Assembly: GCA_934320845.1 (NCBI GenBank)
Contig: CAKRFU010000030.1
Coordinates: 1-27,184 of the forward strand
From: an uncultured Lachnospiraceae bacterium
Lineage (GTDB): Bacteria > Bacillota > Clostridia > Lachnospirales > Lachnospiraceae
Reading direction: 5' to 3'
DNA length: 27,184 nucleotides
The notes beneath the pieces were generated by a model. That model was not told the DNA's origin and ran no database searches. It saw only the letters and a program-made list of their open reading frames with translations. Positions 15,851-23,942 of this stretch are shown here, piece by piece; positions within the stretch are counted from its first letter, which is position 1; every line of letters begins with the position of its first letter. The position numbers were made by a program, and so were the translations under genes.

Positions 15851-16351
15851 ATGTTTGAAACAGGAAATGTTGTACTTCATCCTACTGAGGGAGTATGTAA
15901 AATTGATGATGTACGCTCTGAACGATTTGACGGTTCAAAAAAACGCACATATTATGTGATGCATCCTCTGTATGCAAAAATCAAATCAACTCTTTTTGTC
16001 CCTGTAGACAGTGATAAAATATCGCTTCAAAAAATGCCTACAAAAGCTGAGATAATCGAACTTATCAAATCGGTATCCATCACGGGCATAGAATGGATTG
16101 AAAACTCAACACTCAGAAAAGATGCTTTTATGCATATTATTTACAACGGTGACACCAAAGAGATAGTAGCACTTATAGCAAAACTGCATATCAGAAAAAA
16201 TGAAGTTGAAGCCAATGGTAAGAAATTTTCGGCAACAGACTCAAAAATATTAAAAGAAGCTGAGAAAAAAGTATATCAGGAATTTTCATATGTTCTGGAC
16301 ACGGATGAGGAAAATATCCCTGATTTTATACTTAAGTATCTAAATATATAA
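15851..16351 (+). CDS. CarD-family transcriptional regulator
   Basis: 166 residues. CarD/CdnL proteins bind the RNA polymerase beta subunit through an N-terminal Tudor-like domain and stabilise open promoter complexes. The N-terminus FETGNVVLHPTEGVCKIDDV, YYVMHPL and LFVPVD are the signature of this interaction domain (about residues 1-60). The remainder (about 65-166) is helical, as in the DNA-contacting part of the family, with KEIVALIAKLHIRKNE. The start follows GGAGG by six bases. It is transcribed alone, divergent from the GH94 gene. Confidence 0.88.
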   Translation: MFETGNVVLHPTEGVCKIDDVRSERFDGSKKRTYYVMHPLYAKIKSTLFVPVDSDKISLQKMPTKAEIIELIKSVSITGIEWIENSTLRKDAFMHIIYNGDTKEIVALIAKLHIRKNEVEANGKKFSATDSKILKEAEKKVYQEFSYVLDTDEENIPDFILKYLNI

Positions 16352-16402
16352 TATAAGTAATGCACTTATGAGGTACTTATTAAAATAAAAATTTTTTTAT
16401 CA

Positions 16403-16481
16403 TAAAAAGCCGATAGGTAACAATTTAAACAAATTATAACTTAAAATTTTCTATAATCTGCTTAACTGTTACTTATCGGCT
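16403..16481 (-). terminator. leuA terminator with a 44-base loop
   Basis: Arms AGCCGATAGGTAACA (16408-16422) and TGTTACTTATCGGCT (16467-16481) pair over 15 bases with one G-U. On the minus strand a T5 run follows. It lies between convergent carD-family and leuA genes. Confidence 0.7.
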
Positions 16482-16550
16482 CTGTACTTTGTCTTGAATT
16501 TTTGTAATTTATTTTAAATTTAAATATTTATTTATCTAATATTCTAATAT

Positions 16551-18218
16551 CTACTTCTGAAAGAACTTTTTATTTACTGCATTAACAAGTGCATGTATTG
16601 ATGCCTTGATAATATCTTCATCTGTTCCAACACCCCATGTAAGATTATCATTTTCATCAGTTATGCCCACATAGGACATTGCCTGTGCATTTGAATTTTT
16701 TGAAAGCGAATGTTCTTCATATTCTGCAAGATGATAAACAATGTCATAATGCTTGCGAATTGCCTTACTTACGGCATTTAAACGTCCATTACCAAGTGCC
16801 TCAACAACCTGTTTCTGACCATTTTCTTCAATTGTAACTTCTGCCTTTATTCCATCTGCAACCTGTGCGAAATGACACTCAGGAATATCAAATTTCTTAT
16901 CGATATTTTTATAATTCTTGCGGAATATCTCAAGCATATCATTAGGACTAAGTTCTGCATGAGCATGGTCTGACACACCCTTCATAAGATATCCCACTTC
17001 CTCACGCATCTTATCAGGAATCATAAGTCCGAAGTTCTGTTTAAGAACATATGCAACTCCACCTTTTCCTGACTGGCTGTTTATACGAATTACGTCTGAA
17101 TCGTAAGTTCTTCCTACATCCTTAGGGTCAATTGGAAGATAAGGAACTGTCCAGTATTTTTCTTTTCCTTCCTCACGGCAAGCCATTCCTTTTGATATAG
17201 CATCCTGATGTGAACCTGAAAATGCCGTAAATACAAGTTCTCCGGCATATGGCTGACGCATTGAAACTTCCATCTGTGTAAGTCTCTCATATGTATCTTT
17301 TATTTTCTGCATATTGCTGAAATCAAGTTTTGAATCAACTCCATGAGAATGAAGATTCATTGCCATTGTCACAATATCCATATTTCCTGTTCTCTCACCA
17401 TTTCCAAAAAGTGTACCCTCAATACGGTCTGCACCTGCCAGTACACCAAGTTCTGCAGTAGCAACACCTGTTCCACGGTCATTGTGAGGATGAAGTGATA
17501 ATACAACATTTTCTCTGTATTTAAGATTTTTGCTTACATATTCTGCCTGGCTTGCGAATACATGCGGCATTGCATTTTCTACTGTAGTAGGTATATTTAT
17601 TATAGCCTTTGCATCAGCTTTTGGCTGCCATACATCCAAAACAGCGTTACAAACTTCAACCGCATAATCCATCTCTGTTCCGTGGAAACTTTCAGGACTG
17701 TATTCAAAACGGATATTTCCCTTCACATCTTTTGCGAGTTCTTTAAGAAGTTTTGCTCCGTCAACGGCAATCTGCTTAATCTGCTCTTTTGATTTCTTAA
17801 ATACCTGCTCTCTCTGTGCGACAGAAGTAGAATTGTATACATGAACAATTGCGTTAGGCGCACCATCAATAGCTTCAAATGTTTTCTTTATAATGTGCTC
17901 TCTCGCCTGAGTAAGAACCTGAACCGTAACATCATCAGGAATAAGTTTTCTCTCAATAAGTGTTCTAAGAAACTTATACTCAGTCTCAGATGCAGCCGGA
18001 AATCCTACTTCAATCTCCTTAAATCCGATTTTTACAAGCATCTTAAAAAATTCAACTTTCTGCTCAAGACTCATTGGCTCAATAAGTGCCTGATTTCCAT
18101 CACGAAGATCAACGCTGCACCATATTGGTGCCTTTTCAATAGAATCCTTCTTCACCCAATCATAACACTCAACGGGTGGCATAAAATAACTTTTCTGATA
18201 CTTTTCAAATCCCTTCAT
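16551..18218 (-). CDS. leuA: 2-isopropylmalate synthase
   Basis: 555 residues, the longer LeuA form resembling the yeast and actinobacterial type. It joins acetyl-CoA and 2-oxoisovalerate in the first step of leucine synthesis. Seen: the HMGL-like start WCSVDLRDGNQALIEPM with catalytic Arg and metal-binding Asp, LHPHNDRGTGVATAELG with the second metal histidine, and FGNGERTGNMD. The C-terminal third (from about residue 430) is the leucine-binding regulatory domain, ending VGTDEDIIKASIHALVNAVN. Start follows GTGAGG. Control is by a leucine T-box in the leader. Confidence 0.95.
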   Translation of the reverse strand: MKGFEKYQKSYFMPPVECYDWVKKDSIEKAPIWCSVDLRDGNQALIEPMSLEQKVEFFKMLVKIGFKEIEVGFPAASETEYKFLRTLIERKLIPDDVTVQVLTQAREHIIKKTFEAIDGAPNAIVHVYNSTSVAQREQVFKKSKEQIKQIAVDGAKLLKELAKDVKGNIRFEYSPESFHGTEMDYAVEVCNAVLDVWQPKADAKAIINIPTTVENAMPHVFASQAEYVSKNLKYRENVVLSLHPHNDRGTGVATAELGVLAGADRIEGTLFGNGERTGNMDIVTMAMNLHSHGVDSKLDFSNMQKIKDTYERLTQMEVSMRQPYAGELVFTAFSGSHQDAISKGMACREEGKEKYWTVPYLPIDPKDVGRTYDSDVIRINSQSGKGGVAYVLKQNFGLMIPDKMREEVGYLMKGVSDHAHAELSPNDMLEIFRKNYKNIDKKFDIPECHFAQVADGIKAEVTIEENGQKQVVEALGNGRLNAVSKAIRKHYDIVYHLAEYEEHSLSKNSNAQAMSYVGITDENDNLTWGVGTDEDIIKASIHALVNAVNKKFFQK

Positions 18219-18274
18219 TTTGTTTCCTCACTTTCTCTATTTTAAACTTAAAATTTTGATTTTTTTGTGTGCCG

Positions 18275-18330
18275 GAGTTTTTTTGATGTTATAGGAAACA
18301 AAAAGTTTCCTATAATATCAAAAAAAACTC
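18275..18330 (-). repeat. Long hairpin after the T-box terminator, sharing its T-tract
   Basis: GAGTTTTTTTGAT . TTATAGGAAAC (18275-18299) pairs with GTTTCCTATAA . ATCAAAAAAA CTC (18305-18330), about 24 pairs with one mismatch and a 5-base loop. Its outer A-T part uses the terminator's T-tract (18320-18327), so the two structures compete. Confidence 0.65.
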
Positions 18331-18360
18331 GCCTCTACATATCTTATATATAGAGACGAG
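18320..18360 (-). terminator. T-box regulated terminator
   Basis: Minus-strand stem CTCGTCTCTA / TAGAGGCGAG with one mismatch, followed by eight T's. Confidence 0.9.
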
Positions 18361-18642
18361 AATATATCAATAATCATACTCACGCGGTACCACTCTTATT
18401 CATGAAAATCATGCTCTCACCAGGTACATCAAAAAATCAATACCCTTCCCTCGTAACGGTGGGTCTCCGTCCTAATCTACTTTGAAGAAAAAACTAAAGC
18501 ACTCTCTGCTCTTTTCTTTCATCGGTTCAACCGGCTGCTCAAAGGTGAGTTCTCTGCTTCACTTCTACTGTTTCACATCAACCAACAGCTTTCTGCATTC
18601 CGTTCGACAGTTACTATTCCTCATCACTGCATTTCAATTGAT

Positions 18643-18671
18643 ACTATAACACAATCTTTTTTTCTTGTAAA
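18643..18671 (-). promoter_or_regulatory. Promoter of the leuA T-box transcript
   Basis: -35 TTTACA (18666-18671), 17-base spacer, -10 TATAGT (18643-18648), starting only 16 bases past the scfB stop codon. Confidence 0.75.
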
Positions 18672-18686
18672 GTTAAAAATCAGTTT

Positions 18687-20051
18687 TTATCTTCCCAATT
18701 GTTCGCAGACTTTCATTAATATCGCACATTCAAGTCGTTTTTTCATTATTTTGCATGAGAGTTCATATGCATTGTGAATGTCGCCATTGTAGATATAATT
18801 GTTAGCATTACATCCACCGCTGCAGTAAAACTTTGCCCAGCAATCACGGCATGTAGGTTTAGAATATACATGACATCCCGCAAATTCTTTCTTTATGTCC
18901 TCATTAAATGTGCCTTCTTCAAGATTTCCCATCTTGTATTCTTCATGTCCTACAAACTGGTGACATGGATAAATGTCTCCGTCAGGTGTGATTGCCACAT
19001 ATTCATTTCCACTGCCGCATCCACGAAGTCTCTTTATTACACAAGGACCCTGATCAAGGTCTATCATAAAGTGGAAGAAGTTTATAAATCCACCATTTTT
19101 CTTAATTTCTGAAATTTTGTCAACAAGTTTGTCATACTCAGCATAAATCTTGTCAAGATCTTTTTCTGTAATGGCATATTCAACGCTCTCGTCTTCCATA
19201 ACAGGTTCAACTGAAACTTGGTCAAATCCCTGCTCATAAAGATGCATTACATCTTCTGCAAAGTCAAGATTATAGTTTGTATATGTTCCACGCACATAAT
19301 ATTCCTTGTCTCCACGCTTCTCAACAAGTTTTTTGTAATTCTTTACTATACGGTCATAACATCCTGTTCCATCAACTTTTACTCTCATTCTGTCATTAAC
19401 TTCTTTTCTTCCGTCAATTGAAAGAACAACATTTGACATTTCTTTATTTATGAAATCAATCTTTTCATCATCAAGAAGCATACCGTTTGTAGTGATTGTA
19501 AAGCGGAACTTTTTGCCATATTCTTCTTCCTTGCTTCTTGCATATTCTACAATTTCTTTTACCACATCCCAATTCATGAGAGGCTCTCCGCCAAAGAAGT
19601 CAAGTTCAAGATTTTCTCTTCCTACTGATTTTTCCAAAAGGAAATCTATAGCCTGCTTTCCGACACTAAGCGGCATAAGTTTTCTTCCTGTTCCGAAATC
19701 TCCTGTCGATGCAAAACAATATTTACAACGAAGATTACAATCATGTGCTATATGGAGGCACATTGCCTTTATAGGTGACTCAACCTTTGTATCCGCAAAA
19801 TCACCATAAACATCATCTGAAAAAAGAAGTTTTTCATTGTAAAGTTCTACAATCTCTTTATATGTTTCATCTATATCTTCTGCAGAATATTTTTCTAAAA
19901 GTTTATCCTTAACTTCTTTAGGACATTCTGCATCAAACGGCGGCTTCACATAGTCAAGCATATCATATGTAATATCGTCGATTACATGTACTCCTCCACT
20001 ATTTATATCCAATAAAATATTTACATCTTTCGCTTTAAACTTATGAATCAT
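18687..20051 (-). CDS. scfB: SCIFF peptide maturase, radical SAM/SPASM thioether-forming enzyme
   Basis: 454 residues. It installs thioether cross-links in the six-cysteine SCIFF peptide encoded just upstream. The N-terminus (about 1-85, MIHKFKAKDVNILLD) is the precursor-recognition region. The radical SAM motif is Cys105-x3-Cys109-x2-Cys112 (DCNLRCKYCFA), followed by LDFFGGEPLMNW and TNGMLL. The C-terminal SPASM domain has many cysteines for auxiliary clusters, including LRGCGSGNEY, YPCHQF, CRDCWAKFYCSGGCNANN. A start four codons earlier is possible, but GAGG six bases before the ATG at 20051 and the family's usual MxHKF start favour this one. Confidence 0.96.
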   Translation of the reverse strand: MIHKFKAKDVNILLDINSGGVHVIDDITYDMLDYVKPPFDAECPKEVKDKLLEKYSAEDIDETYKEIVELYNEKLLFSDDVYGDFADTKVESPIKAMCLHIAHDCNLRCKYCFASTGDFGTGRKLMPLSVGKQAIDFLLEKSVGRENLELDFFGGEPLMNWDVVKEIVEYARSKEEEYGKKFRFTITTNGMLLDDEKIDFINKEMSNVVLSIDGRKEVNDRMRVKVDGTGCYDRIVKNYKKLVEKRGDKEYYVRGTYTNYNLDFAEDVMHLYEQGFDQVSVEPVMEDESVEYAITEKDLDKIYAEYDKLVDKISEIKKNGGFINFFHFMIDLDQGPCVIKRLRGCGSGNEYVAITPDGDIYPCHQFVGHEEYKMGNLEEGTFNEDIKKEFAGCHVYSKPTCRDCWAKFYCSGGCNANNYIYNGDIHNAYELSCKIMKKRLECAILMKVCEQLGR

Positions 20052-20121
20052 TATATTCCTCATTTCCGAGCAATCTGTTGCGAAGAGGCAACGTAAATCT
20101 CAATCTACATCTGCCAGAAAA

Positions 20122-20149
20122 CTATTTGTTTTTGCTCTGAAACAAATAG
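20122..20149. repeat. Hairpin between scfA and scfB
   Basis: CTATTTGTTT / AAACAAATAG (20122-20131, 20140-20149), 10 bp with an 8-base loop. A second small stem GTTGC / GCAAC lies at 20077-20092, near the scfB ribosome site. Confidence 0.6.
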
Positions 20150-20185
20150 CAATTCACCAATAATCTCTAAATTTCAGACAAGTGA

Positions 20186-20215
20186 ATGGCTGCTACGAAA
20201 CTCCGTAACAGCCAT
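20186..20215 (-). repeat. Strong hairpin 30 bases after scfA
   Basis: On the minus strand ATGGCTGTTACG / CGTAGCAGCCAT pair over 12 bases (one G-U) with a 6-base loop and no T-run. It may protect the 3' end of a processed scfA mRNA, allowing more peptide than enzyme to be made. Confidence 0.65.
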
Positions 20216-20244
20216 CATTATCTGTTTTTAATTATAAGACAAAT

Positions 20245-20394
20245 TTATTTGTTGTCCTCATTTGCACATTTCTGATTTCCTACTGTACATGAAGTCTTAC
20301 AAGCTGACTGACAAGATGCCTGACATTTACCACATCCGCCTTTTTTTGCTGTTGCACTTAAGTTTGCCTTATTGATTGTCTGAATATGTTTCAT
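20245..20394 (-). CDS. scfA: SCIFF peptide (six cysteines in forty-five residues)
   Basis: 49 residues, MKHIQTINKANLSATAKK followed by GGCGKCQASCQSACKTSC and TVGNQKCANEDNK. The six cysteines, the CxxCxxxCxxxCxxxC ladder and the near-invariant TCQSACKTSCTV-like core define SCIFF, a ribosomal peptide found throughout Clostridia with a maturase always next to it. Function in the cell is not established. Ribosome site GGAGG lies before the ATG. The spacer to scfB (about 190 bases) holds three hairpins. Confidence 0.96.
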   Translation of the reverse strand: MKHIQTINKANLSATAKKGGCGKCQASCQSACKTSCTVGNQKCANEDNK

Positions 20395-20676
20395 CGTAAT
20401 CGTTCCTCCATTTTTTTTATTTTGTATTTATATACAAAAATAGTTAGATACATATATATTAACACATTTTGAAAAAAAAACAACCTTTTGACCAAAATCT
20501 ACCAACATATTTTTATTTTTGCAGGACATACTACTATCAAGATAAGAAATAAATCTTATCTGACACCCGAAAGATATCAATTGCTGCATATAAAAATTAA
20601 AATTGCATTTTTGCAATAAACATTTTATTTACAGGAAATCAAATCTCTCGGACATCTATAAAAGGAGGAAAAAGAT
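20395..20676. other. Divergent scfA/SASP intergenic region
   Basis: 282 bases, very AT-rich. On the minus strand TTGTTT, 16 bases, TAATAT (about 20450-20480) could be the scfA promoter, and the scfA leader has a small hairpin TTTTGTAT / ATACAAAA (20420-20439). An 8-bp palindrome AGATAAGA / TCTTATCT lies at 20540-20561. No convincing sigma-G box was found for the SASP gene. Confidence 0.4.
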
Positions 20677-20907
20677 ATGTCAAATAGCAATCAGAGTTCA
20701 AGAATGGAAGTTCCACAGGCAAAAGAAAGCATGGACAAATTTAAAATGGAGGTAGCCAACGAACTTGGTGTTCCATTAAAAAACGGTTATAACGGTAACT
20801 TAACATCCGCACAGGCAGGTTCTGTAGGTGGTGAGATGGTTCGCCAGATGATTAAAAAGCAGGAACAGGCTATGTCTGGAAACAGCACATCAGATGAGAC
20901 TAACTAA
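20677..20907 (+). CDS. Alpha/beta-type small acid-soluble spore protein
   Basis: 76 residues. These proteins coat and protect DNA in dormant spores and are digested on germination. The family signatures are present: KFKMEVANELGVPL, which holds the GPR protease site in ELGV, and SAQAGSVGGEMVRQMIKKQEQ, the DNA-contacting double-glycine motif. AAAGGAGG lies eight bases upstream. Expression should be in the forespore under sigma-G, though the promoter was not identified. Shows the host can sporulate. Confidence 0.95.
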   Translation: MSNSNQSSRMEVPQAKESMDKFKMEVANELGVPLKNGYNGNLTSAQAGSVGGEMVRQMIKKQEQAMSGNSTSDETN

Positions 20908-20922
20908 GATAAAAAGTTAAAA

Positions 20923-20999
20923 GTTATCTCTTTAGATATCGATAACCTCTGTTAATTATTCATCGGTTTAAAAACCAAACCTAAAATCGAATAATTAAC
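20923..20999 (+). repeat. Two hairpins in the SASP 3' region
   Basis: GTTATC / GATAAC (20923-20946), then GTTAATTATTC / GAATAATTAAC (20951-20961, 20989-20999, perfect 11 bp) with inner GGTTT / AAACC pairing. Both precede the terminator. Confidence 0.5.
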
Positions 21000-21008
21000 T
21001 AATAATTC

Positions 21009-21047
21009 AGGAGCATGCCATATTAAAAAAATTGCATGCTCCTTTTT
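21009..21047 (+). terminator. Terminator of the SASP gene
   Basis: AGGAGCATGC / GCATGCTCCT (21009-21018, 21034-21043), 10 bp, followed by T's on the + strand; 100 bases after the SASP stop. Confidence 0.85.
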
Positions 21048-21083
21048 AATTATTATTTATCCTTTAGGTAATTGGTTATTTAT

Positions 21084-22169
21084 TTATCCTTGTATGAGTG
21101 CCGGGTATTCTGCTATCTGAGCGTTATTTTGTATTATGTCTTTCATTTCTTTTAATAAAATTTCATTCTCATCATGCTTTTTAATCGCAACACGACAATA
21201 CCCATGCATTATTCCGTCAAAATTGTCACAATTTCTAATCAAAATATGCTTTTCAAGCAGTTCTTTATATAAAGGAATATCTGACTGAAAAAAGATAAAA
21301 TTTGCTGAAGGTTCATACACTTTCAACCCCATCTTTTTCATCTCTGAATACATATATTCTCTTTCTCTAAATACATATCGTCTCGACTCCTCAACATAAT
21401 CTTCATGATGCACTACCTCTTTTCCGGCAAGCTGTGCCACCGCAGATACATTCCACGATGGAAGTTGGACATTAACGGCGTGTATAAGGTCTACATCACT
21501 TGTCATGGCATATCCGATTCTTATTCCCGGAAATGCAAATATTTTTGTAAGTGCATTTAATATTACAACATATGGATTGTATGGTATAAGTCCTTTTCTG
21601 GTATGCTTTTCATAGTCTTTTACAAAATCCATAAAGCATTCATCGATAACCACATATATCCTATTCATCCTGCAATATGTAATAATATCAAGCATTAAAT
21701 CAGGCTCAATAAGCTTTCCCGTCGGATTGTTTGGGTTACACAAAAATACCATATCAAGCTCCGGCGTGAGATAAGACATTATATCCTCTGCCACAATAAA
21801 ATCCCTTTCGGGAGCAAGCTGATAATATACAATCTCAGAATCATTTGCTCTGAGTGCCCTTATATACTCTGAAAAACTTGGCACTACGACAAGTGCTTTT
21901 TTAGGTCTTATGGCACGTACCAGTCCATAGATAAGTTCAGATGCACCATTGCCGCACATTATCTGATGCTCACTAATATTTTCTTTTAATGAAATAGACT
22001 TCCTAAGCTCATAACATGTTTCTTCAGGGTAAACCTGACATATATTCCCCAAATTTTCCTTTAACTTTTCTTTTACATCTTCCGGCATCCCCAATGGATT
22101 TGTATTTACTGAAAAGTCATACCTGACTGCCTCATTGTAAATATTTCCGCCGTGTCCTTTTGAATACAT
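21084..22169 (-). CDS. PLP-dependent class I/II aminotransferase, CobD/HisC-like
   Basis: 361 residues, fold type I. The opening GHGGNIYNEAVRYDFSVNTNP resembles CobD, L-threonine O-3-phosphate decarboxylase, which supplies aminopropanol phosphate for cobalamin; histidinol-phosphate aminotransferase is the nearest alternative. Seen: CGNGASELIY (cofactor phosphate site), FLCNPNNPTGK, VIDECFMDF (Asp to the pyridine nitrogen), and NALTKIFAFPGIRIGY with the Schiff-base lysine. No cobalamin or histidine gene is near. Ribosome site AGGGG. The C-terminus ends plainly with no extra domain. Confidence 0.75.
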   Translation of the reverse strand: MYSKGHGGNIYNEAVRYDFSVNTNPLGMPEDVKEKLKENLGNICQVYPEETCYELRKSISLKENISEHQIMCGNGASELIYGLVRAIRPKKALVVVPSFSEYIRALRANDSEIVYYQLAPERDFIVAEDIMSYLTPELDMVFLCNPNNPTGKLIEPDLMLDIITYCRMNRIYVVIDECFMDFVKDYEKHTRKGLIPYNPYVVILNALTKIFAFPGIRIGYAMTSDVDLIHAVNVQLPSWNVSAVAQLAGKEVVHHEDYVEESRRYVFREREYMYSEMKKMGLKVYEPSANFIFFQSDIPLYKELLEKHILIRNCDNFDGIMHGYCRVAIKKHDENEILLKEMKDIIQNNAQIAEYPALIQG

Positions 22170-22211
22170 TTAATTCCCCTTTTACATTTTAATAATTTGT
22201 CTCTACCGATA

Positions 22212-22258
22212 TATTATGTAAACATACATTGCTATCTGCTTTTGACCCTTACATAATA
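22212..22258 (-). repeat. Hairpin in the leader of the CobD-like gene
   Basis: TATTATGTAA (22212-22221) and TTACATAATA (22249-22258), perfect 10 bp around a 27-base loop, close to a TATAAT (22258-22263, minus strand). No cobalamin riboswitch boxes were found. Confidence 0.45.
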
Positions 22259-22287
22259 TTATACTATTATTCCGTATAAAAAGCTAT

Positions 22288-22337
22288 AAAACTCACAATA
22301 ACTTTATAAATAATATAAAAATTATTGTGAGTTTTTT
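22288..22337 (-). terminator. Terminator after spoVAE
   Basis: AAAACTCACAATAA / TTATTGTGAGTTTT (22288-22301, 22322-22335), perfect 14 bp with a 20-base loop, TTTT-rich beyond the stem on both strands. Confidence 0.8.
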
Positions 22338-22361
22338 ATAAAAATCCCATCCTCTATATAA

Positions 22362-22715
22362 TCATTTCATTTTTGGCTTAAATATAAGTGAAGCTATATA
22401 CCCAAATATGAGTGCCGCCGACACTCCGACTGAACAGGCTGTAAAACCACCCTTGAACAATCCGATAAATCCTTCTTTATCTATCGCTTCTTTCATACCT
22501 TTCCAAAGGGTGTTCCCAAATCCAAGCAGTGGAACTGTCGCTCCTGCCCCCGCCCATTTTGTAAACGGTTCATAAATTCCAACTGCTCCAAGCACTGCCC
22601 CAAGACATACGAGTATTACCATAATTCTTCCCGGAAGAAGTTTTGTATTATCCATAAGAAGCTGAACAGCAACACATATAAGACCACCGACAACAAATGC
22701 TAATACATAATTCAT
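22362..22715 (-). CDS. spoVAE: Stage V sporulation protein AE
   Basis: 117 residues, a small membrane protein with hydrophobic segments near 3-20, 30-50, 58-70 and 88-112. It is part of the SpoVA channel that moves dipicolinic acid and calcium across the inner spore membrane. The YEPFTKWAGAGATVPLLGFG and FKGGFTACSVGVSAALIFG stretches are characteristic. GGAGG precedes the ATG. It follows spoVAD by 26 bases. Confidence 0.95.
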   Translation of the reverse strand: MNYVLAFVVGGLICVAVQLLMDNTKLLPGRIMVILVCLGAVLGAVGIYEPFTKWAGAGATVPLLGFGNTLWKGMKEAIDKEGFIGLFKGGFTACSVGVSAALIFGYIASLIFKPKMK

Positions 22716-22741
22716 ATTATTTTTGACCTCCAGAACACTTA

Positions 22742-23791
22742 TTACTGACTTTCACCCGAGCACTCAAGCACAACAGCATGAGCAATTCCCGGTACACTAT
22801 CGCCCTCATTGAAACTAACAGGTGACAATAATGCACCTGTCGGAACAAAAAGAACCCGCTGCCATGTTCCCTTTTCAAGCATTTTTACAATATATCCCGC
22901 GAGCATTGATGCGCTGCATCCGCACCCGCTTCCGCCCGCCTGTATATCCTGCTCTCTTGAATATATTTCTATGCCACAATCCATATATCTGTCGGCTATA
23001 TCGTACCCTTTACTTCTCGTTATATCCAATAATATATCTTTTCCTACAAGTCCAAGATCTCCAGTAATTATCTTATCATACCACTCCGGCTTTCTCCCAT
23101 TATCTATAAGATTTTGTACTATCACATTTCCCGCTGCCGGTGCCATGCACGCCCCCATATTCATGCTGTCCTTCACACCAAAATCCACTATTTTTCCGGT
23201 TGTAATCCCGGTAATATGAACTTTGTTTTTATCAGACATATTTGCCTTTTGTGCCATCTTTTCTGATGAAATTATAACAGCTCCACTTCCGGTAACAGTC
23301 CATGTAGATGCCATCTTTCGCTGACTTCCGTACCCTAGAGGAAACCTGAACTGCTTTTCAGCACTTGCAAAATGACTCGATGTAATCGCAAGAATATTGT
23401 CAGCATATCCCCCATCAACAAGCATTGATGCAATTGAAATTGATTCACCCATTGTAGAGCATGCACCGTAAATTCCAAACATCGGTATCTCAAGTTTCAT
23501 AAGACCAAAAGACGATGCCATCAGCTGTCCCAAAAGGTCTCCCGCAACAATATAACGTATATCCTTCTTTTCAAGACCTGATTTAGATAATGCTTTATTT
23601 GCCGCCATTTCCTGAAGTTTTCCTTCTGCTTCCTCCCAGCACTCACAACCTGCCTTATCATCATTTAATATTTCATCAAAGAATTTTCCGTAAGGTCCCT
23701 CTCCCTCTTTCTGCCCGACAATCGCTGCCGATGACATAATGTACGGTGGATTTTCAAACCTCACACTCTGTTTTCCAATCTGTTTTTCCAA
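22742..23791 (-). CDS. spoVAD: Stage V sporulation protein AD
   Basis: 349 residues from a TTG start, set by GGAGG seven bases upstream; the open frame runs 16 codons more to a GTG at 23839 without a ribosome site. SpoVAD is a thiolase-fold protein that binds dipicolinic acid as part of the SpoVA channel. Seen: IGKQSVRFENPPYIMSSAAIVG, EGPYGKFFDEIL, IYGACSTMGESISIAS and GSGCGCSASMLAGYI. The usual upstream partner spoVAC is missing: the next gene is an unrelated AAA/PD-(D/E)XK protein. Confidence 0.95.
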   Translation of the reverse strand: MEKQIGKQSVRFENPPYIMSSAAIVGQKEGEGPYGKFFDEILNDDKAGCECWEEAEGKLQEMAANKALSKSGLEKKDIRYIVAGDLLGQLMASSFGLMKLEIPMFGIYGACSTMGESISIASMLVDGGYADNILAITSSHFASAEKQFRFPLGYGSQRKMASTWTVTGSGAVIISSEKMAQKANMSDKNKVHITGITTGKIVDFGVKDSMNMGACMAPAAGNVIVQNLIDNGRKPEWYDKIITGDLGLVGKDILLDITRSKGYDIADRYMDCGIEIYSREQDIQAGGSGCGCSASMLAGYIVKMLEKGTWQRVLFVPTGALLSPVSFNEGDSVPGIAHAVVLECSGESQ

Positions 23792-23942
23792 AATAGTTCC
23801 TCCACATATTTTAAGAAATTTATTTGCTGCCTGTCTCACCTAAAGTGTGAACAGTAACAATTCGTTGTACCAGTTATCTTAAAAATAGAGTACCCATTTT
23901 TTTAATATTCATGCATTTAATTTTCCAAAAAGCAATATTATA

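Larger units (their letters stand above)
18275..18650 (-). promoter_or_regulatory. Leucine T-box leader of leuA
   Basis: The region 18219-18686 has no gene; it is a tRNA-sensing T-box read on the minus strand. Stem I begins with the conserved GATGAGGAATAGTAA; on its 3' side GAACTCACC presents the specifier codon CTC (18547-18549), leucine. The T-box sequence AGAGTGGTACCGCGTG is at 18381-18396. Its AGAG pairs with TCTCT of the terminator's 5' arm to form the antiterminator. Uncharged tRNA-Leu should permit readthrough into leuA. Confidence 0.95.

Noticed and set aside
17841..18245. 134-residue plus-strand open frame over leuA
   Set aside because: Antisense shadow of the conserved LeuA N-terminus.
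20560..20676. Sigma-G promoter for the SASP gene
   Set aside because: GCATA and CATTTTA are present but not at the required spacing; expected by biology but not shown by the sequence.
22170..22287. Cobalamin riboswitch before the CobD-like gene
   Set aside because: No B12 box or other conserved blocks are present, and the leader is too short.
22809..23219. 136-residue plus-strand open frame over spoVAD
   Set aside because: Antisense shadow of a conserved coding region.
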